Shown one piece after another: positions 6,045 through 8,076 of a stretch of DNA of 8,076 nucleotides. The notes under the pieces were generated by a model that saw only the letters and a list, made by a program, of their open reading frames with translations, did no database searches and had not been told where the DNA came from. The translations under genes and the position numbers were made by a program. Positions within the stretch are counted from its first letter, which is position 1, and the number at the start of each line of letters is the position of its first letter. The stretch lies in contig JADZBZ010000491.1 in the NCBI GenBank assembly GCA_020851835.1, positions 1 to 8,076 on the forward strand. The letters are read 5' to 3'. The DNA is from Acidobacteriota bacterium. GTDB lineage: Bacteria > Acidobacteriota > Vicinamibacteria > Vicinamibacterales > UBA2999.

Positions 6045-6856
6045 GCCTGGGCTTCTGGAGCGCTTCGCGCCGCGTCTTCGACCTGTCGCTCGGCGAGATG
6101 CTGTGGTCGCGCCGGACCATCTTCATGGCGCTGGTCGTGGGCGGGCCCGTCCTGCTGGCCGTAATCGTCCGTGCGCTCGACATGTTCGGCCTCACGGCCC
6201 TGCGCGTCAACGGGCAAGCCGTCGGCGGAACCAGCGTCTTCGGCGTGCTGATCTGGATGCTGTTCCTGCGCTTCATCGTACCGGTGCTGGCCGTCTTCTA
6301 CGGCACCGCGCTGATGGCCGACGAAGTGGAGGACAAGACGCTGACCTACCTCTTCACCCGCCCCATCCCGCGCGGCGCAGTGCTGGTGGGGAAGTACCTG
6401 GCATACGTGACGTGCACGATGCTGGTGGTCCTGCCCGCCGTAGTGCTGGTCTACTTCCTGGTCGTGCCCTTCCGCGCCGTGCCGGGGTCGTTCACCTCTC
6501 TGGTCACCGATCTCGGCCTGTTGGGTCTGGGCTTGGCGGTCTACGGAGCGGTGTTTGCGTTCGTCGGGGCGTATTTCAAGCGGCCCCTGGTGCTCGGGCT
6601 CGTGTTCGTCTTCGGATGGGAGCCGACCGTGATGGTCCTGCCGGGCTACCTGAAGCAGTTCACGGTGGCGCATTACCTGCAGGCTCTCGTGCCCCACGCC
6701 ATGCCCAGCGATGGGCTGACGGGCCTGCTCCAGGGGTTCTTCAAGGAGACGCCCTCCCTGGGCGCGTCGCTCTTCTGGTTGATAGCTGGCACCGTGGTGT
6801 TTCTGTGGCTGGCCACGCGCGCGGTGGAGCACCGGGAGTACGTGCTGGAACAGTAG
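6041..6856 (+). CDS. ABC-2 type transporter permease, second of two
   Basis: This 271-residue inner-membrane protein completes the operon. Hydrophobic segments lie at about 27-46, 66-92, 117-142, 153-177, 182-205 and 243-262. The block LMADEVEDKTLTYLFTRPIP followed by RGAVLVGKYLA (91-121) is the same cytoplasmic ABC-2 motif as in the first permease (LIANDRRANALHLYLSKPLT), so the two are homologous but clearly diverged. A loop of about 19 residues separates segments 1 and 2. The ATG overlaps the upstream stop as ATGA (6041-6044), with GGTGA at 6032-6036 as a weak ribosome binding site, so expression is probably coupled to the ATPase. It may form a heterodimer with the first permease or a separate exporter. 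The substrate is unknown. Confidence 0.9.
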   Translation: MSLGFWSASRRVFDLSLGEMLWSRRTIFMALVVGGPVLLAVIVRALDMFGLTALRVNGQAVGGTSVFGVLIWMLFLRFIVPVLAVFYGTALMADEVEDKTLTYLFTRPIPRGAVLVGKYLAYVTCTMLVVLPAVVLVYFLVVPFRAVPGSFTSLVTDLGLLGLGLAVYGAVFAFVGAYFKRPLVLGLVFVFGWEPTVMVLPGYLKQFTVAHYLQALVPHAMPSDGLTGLLQGFFKETPSLGASLFWLIAGTVVFLWLATRAVEHREYVLEQ

Positions 6857-6895
6857 GCCGCTGGCCTTCCCGGAACCTCAACCGTCACCGCATCG

Positions 6896-6914
6896 TAATA
6901 CTCTCCCAGGGGGG
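6896..6914 (+). promoter_or_regulatory. Ribosome binding site and weak -10-like box before the anchored protein gene
   Basis: AGGGGGG at 6908-6914 is a strong Shine-Dalgarno-like run six bases before ATG 6921, the clearest such site in the window. Just upstream TAATACT (6896-6902) contains AATACT, a 4 of 6 match to TATAAT, but no convincing -35 box is seen. The gene may have its own promoter in this 64-base gap or be read through from the ABC operon. Confidence 0.4.
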
Positions 6915-6920
6915 CACTGC

Positions 6921-7922
6921 ATGTCGAAGAAAACGCGCTACTTCCTGCTCGTATCCGGGGCCATCCTCATCGTGGGCCTGGGCACGGGTCTGGTTGCGTC
7001 CTACCTGGGGTTGCCGGTTTCGCTGTCGTCGCAGGCGGCCGGACCCGCCGAACTACAGTACGTGCCTCCTGACGCGGCCGTCGTGGCGTACGCCAACGTC
7101 CGCGACGTCATGAACTCCGAGTTCCGCCGCCGCTTCCGTGAGCTCGAGCCGCCCTCGACAGACCGCGACCAGTTCGAGCAGAAGACGGGCCTCGATATCG
7201 AACGCGACATCGACTCGGTCGTTGCCGCCTTCATGCCCGGTACGGACGACCTGTCTGCTCGTCCCGAGCGGTCGGCGGTCGTACTGGCCCGCGGTCGATT
7301 CGAAGCCGCCCGGCTCGAGGCCCTGGCGCTCGAGCACGGTGGGACCGCGGAGGACTACAAGGGCAAGCGGCTTCTCACCCGTCTCGACAGCGGCAAGGCC
7401 GACGCCGACGGCATGGCCGTCGGCTTCATTGAGGCCGACCTCGTGGGCCTCGGGAGCGCCGAGGCCGTCAAGCGCGCCATCGATGCCGGGGCCGACCACC
7501 GCAACGTCGCCTCGAACAACGATTTGATGCGGCTGGTGGCCGAGCTCGACAACAGCAACGTCTGGGCCGTGGGTCGTTTCGACGCTCTGGCGCGGCAGGC
7601 GCGGCTGCCTTCAGAAGTGCAGGCTCAACTGCCCACCGTGACGTGGTTCTCGGCTGCCGGTCATGTGAACGGCGGCGTCAACGGCGTATTCAAGGCCGAG
7701 GCCCGCGATGAAGCGGCGGCACAGAACCTGCGTGACGTCGTGCGGGGATTCCTCGCCATGGCTCGCCTCCAGGCCGGCAGCCGACCAGGCATGCAGCAGA
7801 TGGTCGACTCGCTGCAGTTGACCGGCGAGGGCACGACCGTTGCGCTGGCGTTCAGCATCCCGAGCGAGTTCTTCGACGCGCTCGAGGCCATGGCGAAGCA
7901 GCGCCAGGGGAACGGACGATAG
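6921..7922 (+). CDS. Membrane-anchored extracytoplasmic protein of unknown function
   Basis: The product has 333 residues. A short basic N-terminus (SKKTR) precedes one hydrophobic segment at about 7-29, which reads as a signal anchor. There is no lipobox and no cysteine anywhere in the protein. The rest is soluble and should face the periplasm. It opens with LQYVPPDAAVVAYANVRDVM and later has AEDYKGKRLLTRLD, VGFIEADLVGLGSAEAVKRAID and SNVWAVGRFDALARQ. This order (a self-presentation segment, a Y-x-G strand, a 'score and index' segment, then a second similar strand) recalls DUF3352-like bacterial proteins, but I cannot confirm family membership and no enzymatic motif is visible. It lies 64 bases after the ABC operon on the same strand with a strong ribosome binding site. 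It could be an accessory part of the exporter or an independent gene. Confidence 0.8.
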   Translation: MSKKTRYFLLVSGAILIVGLGTGLVASYLGLPVSLSSQAAGPAELQYVPPDAAVVAYANVRDVMNSEFRRRFRELEPPSTDRDQFEQKTGLDIERDIDSVVAAFMPGTDDLSARPERSAVVLARGRFEAARLEALALEHGGTAEDYKGKRLLTRLDSGKADADGMAVGFIEADLVGLGSAEAVKRAIDAGADHRNVASNNDLMRLVAELDNSNVWAVGRFDALARQARLPSEVQAQLPTVTWFSAAGHVNGGVNGVFKAEARDEAAAQNLRDVVRGFLAMARLQAGSRPGMQQMVDSLQLTGEGTTVALAFSIPSEFFDALEAMAKQRQGNGR

Positions 7923-7940
7923 GGACTCCGGGACTCCGGA
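7922..7940 (+). repeat. Tandem 8-base repeat with overlapping small hairpin
   Basis: GGGACTCC occurs twice in tandem at 7922-7929 and 7930-7937, beginning within the stop codon of the anchored-protein gene. Overlapping it, TCCGG (7927-7931) and CCGGA (7936-7940) form a five-pair hairpin with loop GACT. The core GGACTCC appears a third time at 7973-7979, within the spacer of the next promoter. The hairpin could help end transcription, but no T-run follows directly (only TCTTT six bases later), so a terminator role is weak. Confidence 0.45.
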
Positions 7941-7956
7941 ACGCTGTCTTTGCCCG

Positions 7957-7985
7957 TTGACTCCCGCCCGGAGGACTCCTACACT
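7957..7985 (+). promoter_or_regulatory. Sigma70-type promoter for the last gene
   Basis: TTGACT (7957-7962, 5 of 6 to TTGACA) and TACACT (7980-7985, 4 of 6 to TATAAT) are separated by exactly 17 bases. This is the best complete promoter in the window. The predicted start near 7992 gives a leader of about 14 bases, with AGG at 7997-7999 six bases before GTG 8006. A copy of GGACTCC fills the 3' end of the spacer next to the -10 box. Confidence 0.65.
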
Positions 7986-8005
7986 CGCACTCCGACAGGC
8001 CTGCA

Positions 8006-8076
8006 GTGTCCGACCACGTCTTCTTCTACGGCACCCTGATGACCCCGTTCAACCGTCCGGGACGTCAGCGCGTGGC
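8006..8076 (+). CDS. Gamma-glutamylcyclotransferase (AIG2/GGCT-like) family protein, N-terminal fragment
   Basis: Only the first 23 codons and two bases are in the window. The reading from GTG 8006 is (M)SDHVFFYGTLMTPFNRPG and onward. VFFYGTLM is the N-terminal signature of the gamma-glutamylcyclotransferase/AIG2-like fold, where YGTL forms the first strand and the glycine-containing binding loop. Members cyclise gamma-glutamyl groups or gamma-glutamylamines to 5-oxoproline, but many bacterial ones have unknown substrates. The start is supported by the promoter and the AGG site upstream, and by the motif's usual closeness to the N-terminus. The catalytic Glu lies beyond the window, so activity cannot be judged. 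Confidence 0.75.
   Translation, partial: MSDHVFFYGTLMTPFNRPGRQRV

Noticed and set aside
6026..6832. Minus-strand open frame (268 codons) opposite the second permease, rich in His, Gln, Glu and Arg
   Set aside because: The hydrophilic repetitive composition is the mirror of the hydrophobic codons of the permease. No start site or motif supports it.
3118..6856. The double ABC module as a recent tandem duplication
   Set aside because: The two ATPases differ in leader, Q-loop region (PET versus PEQ), signature details and C-terminal domain, and the permeases share little beyond the family block, so any duplication is old.
6855..6867. AGGCC-GCT-GGCCT hairpin right after the ABC operon as a terminator
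   Set aside because: Five pairs with a three-base loop, overlapping the stop codon, and no T-tract; too weak to call an operon end.

Overview
This is a GC-rich, densely coding bacterial chromosomal window. It holds ten protein genes, two of them cut by the window edges. There is no non-coding stretch longer than about 85 bases, and I saw no tRNA, rRNA, CRISPR array or insertion sequence. GC-rich codon use, short gaps, weak Shine-Dalgarno sites and the style of the paired ABC-2 genes and the anchored protein suggest an Acidobacteriota-like organism, perhaps Vicinamibacteria. That placement is a guess from memory of similar proteins, not a measurement.

The left part (1-3092) is housekeeping. 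It starts with the C-terminal half of methylthioribose-1-phosphate isomerase (mtnA, methionine salvage), followed by tsaD (tRNA t6A synthesis). A YjbQ/UPF0047 gene on the minus strand converges on tsaD. It shares a back-to-back CATATG start junction with a divergent plus-strand NUDIX hydrolase. An HD-domain phosphohydrolase gene follows.

The centre (3105-6856) is one tight operon of four genes in the order ATPase, permease, ATPase, permease. Junctions are a 3-base gap and then two 4-base stop/start overlaps (GTGA, ATGA). Both ATPases have complete nucleotide-binding motifs and both permeases look like six-helix ABC-2 proteins. The set could form one heteromeric exporter or two exporters made together; the substrate cannot be told from sequence.

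The right part (6857-8076) has a 64-base gap with a clear ribosome binding site, then a cysteine-free, single-helix-anchored extracytoplasmic protein of unknown function. Next come a short repeat/hairpin region, a good sigma70-type promoter and the first 23 codons of a gamma-glutamylcyclotransferase-like gene.

The main points for a second look are the paired ABC-2 operon with its adjacent anchored protein, and the hints of leaderless or near-leaderless transcription at several genes. Nothing here is clearly a new defence, mobile or biosynthetic system.
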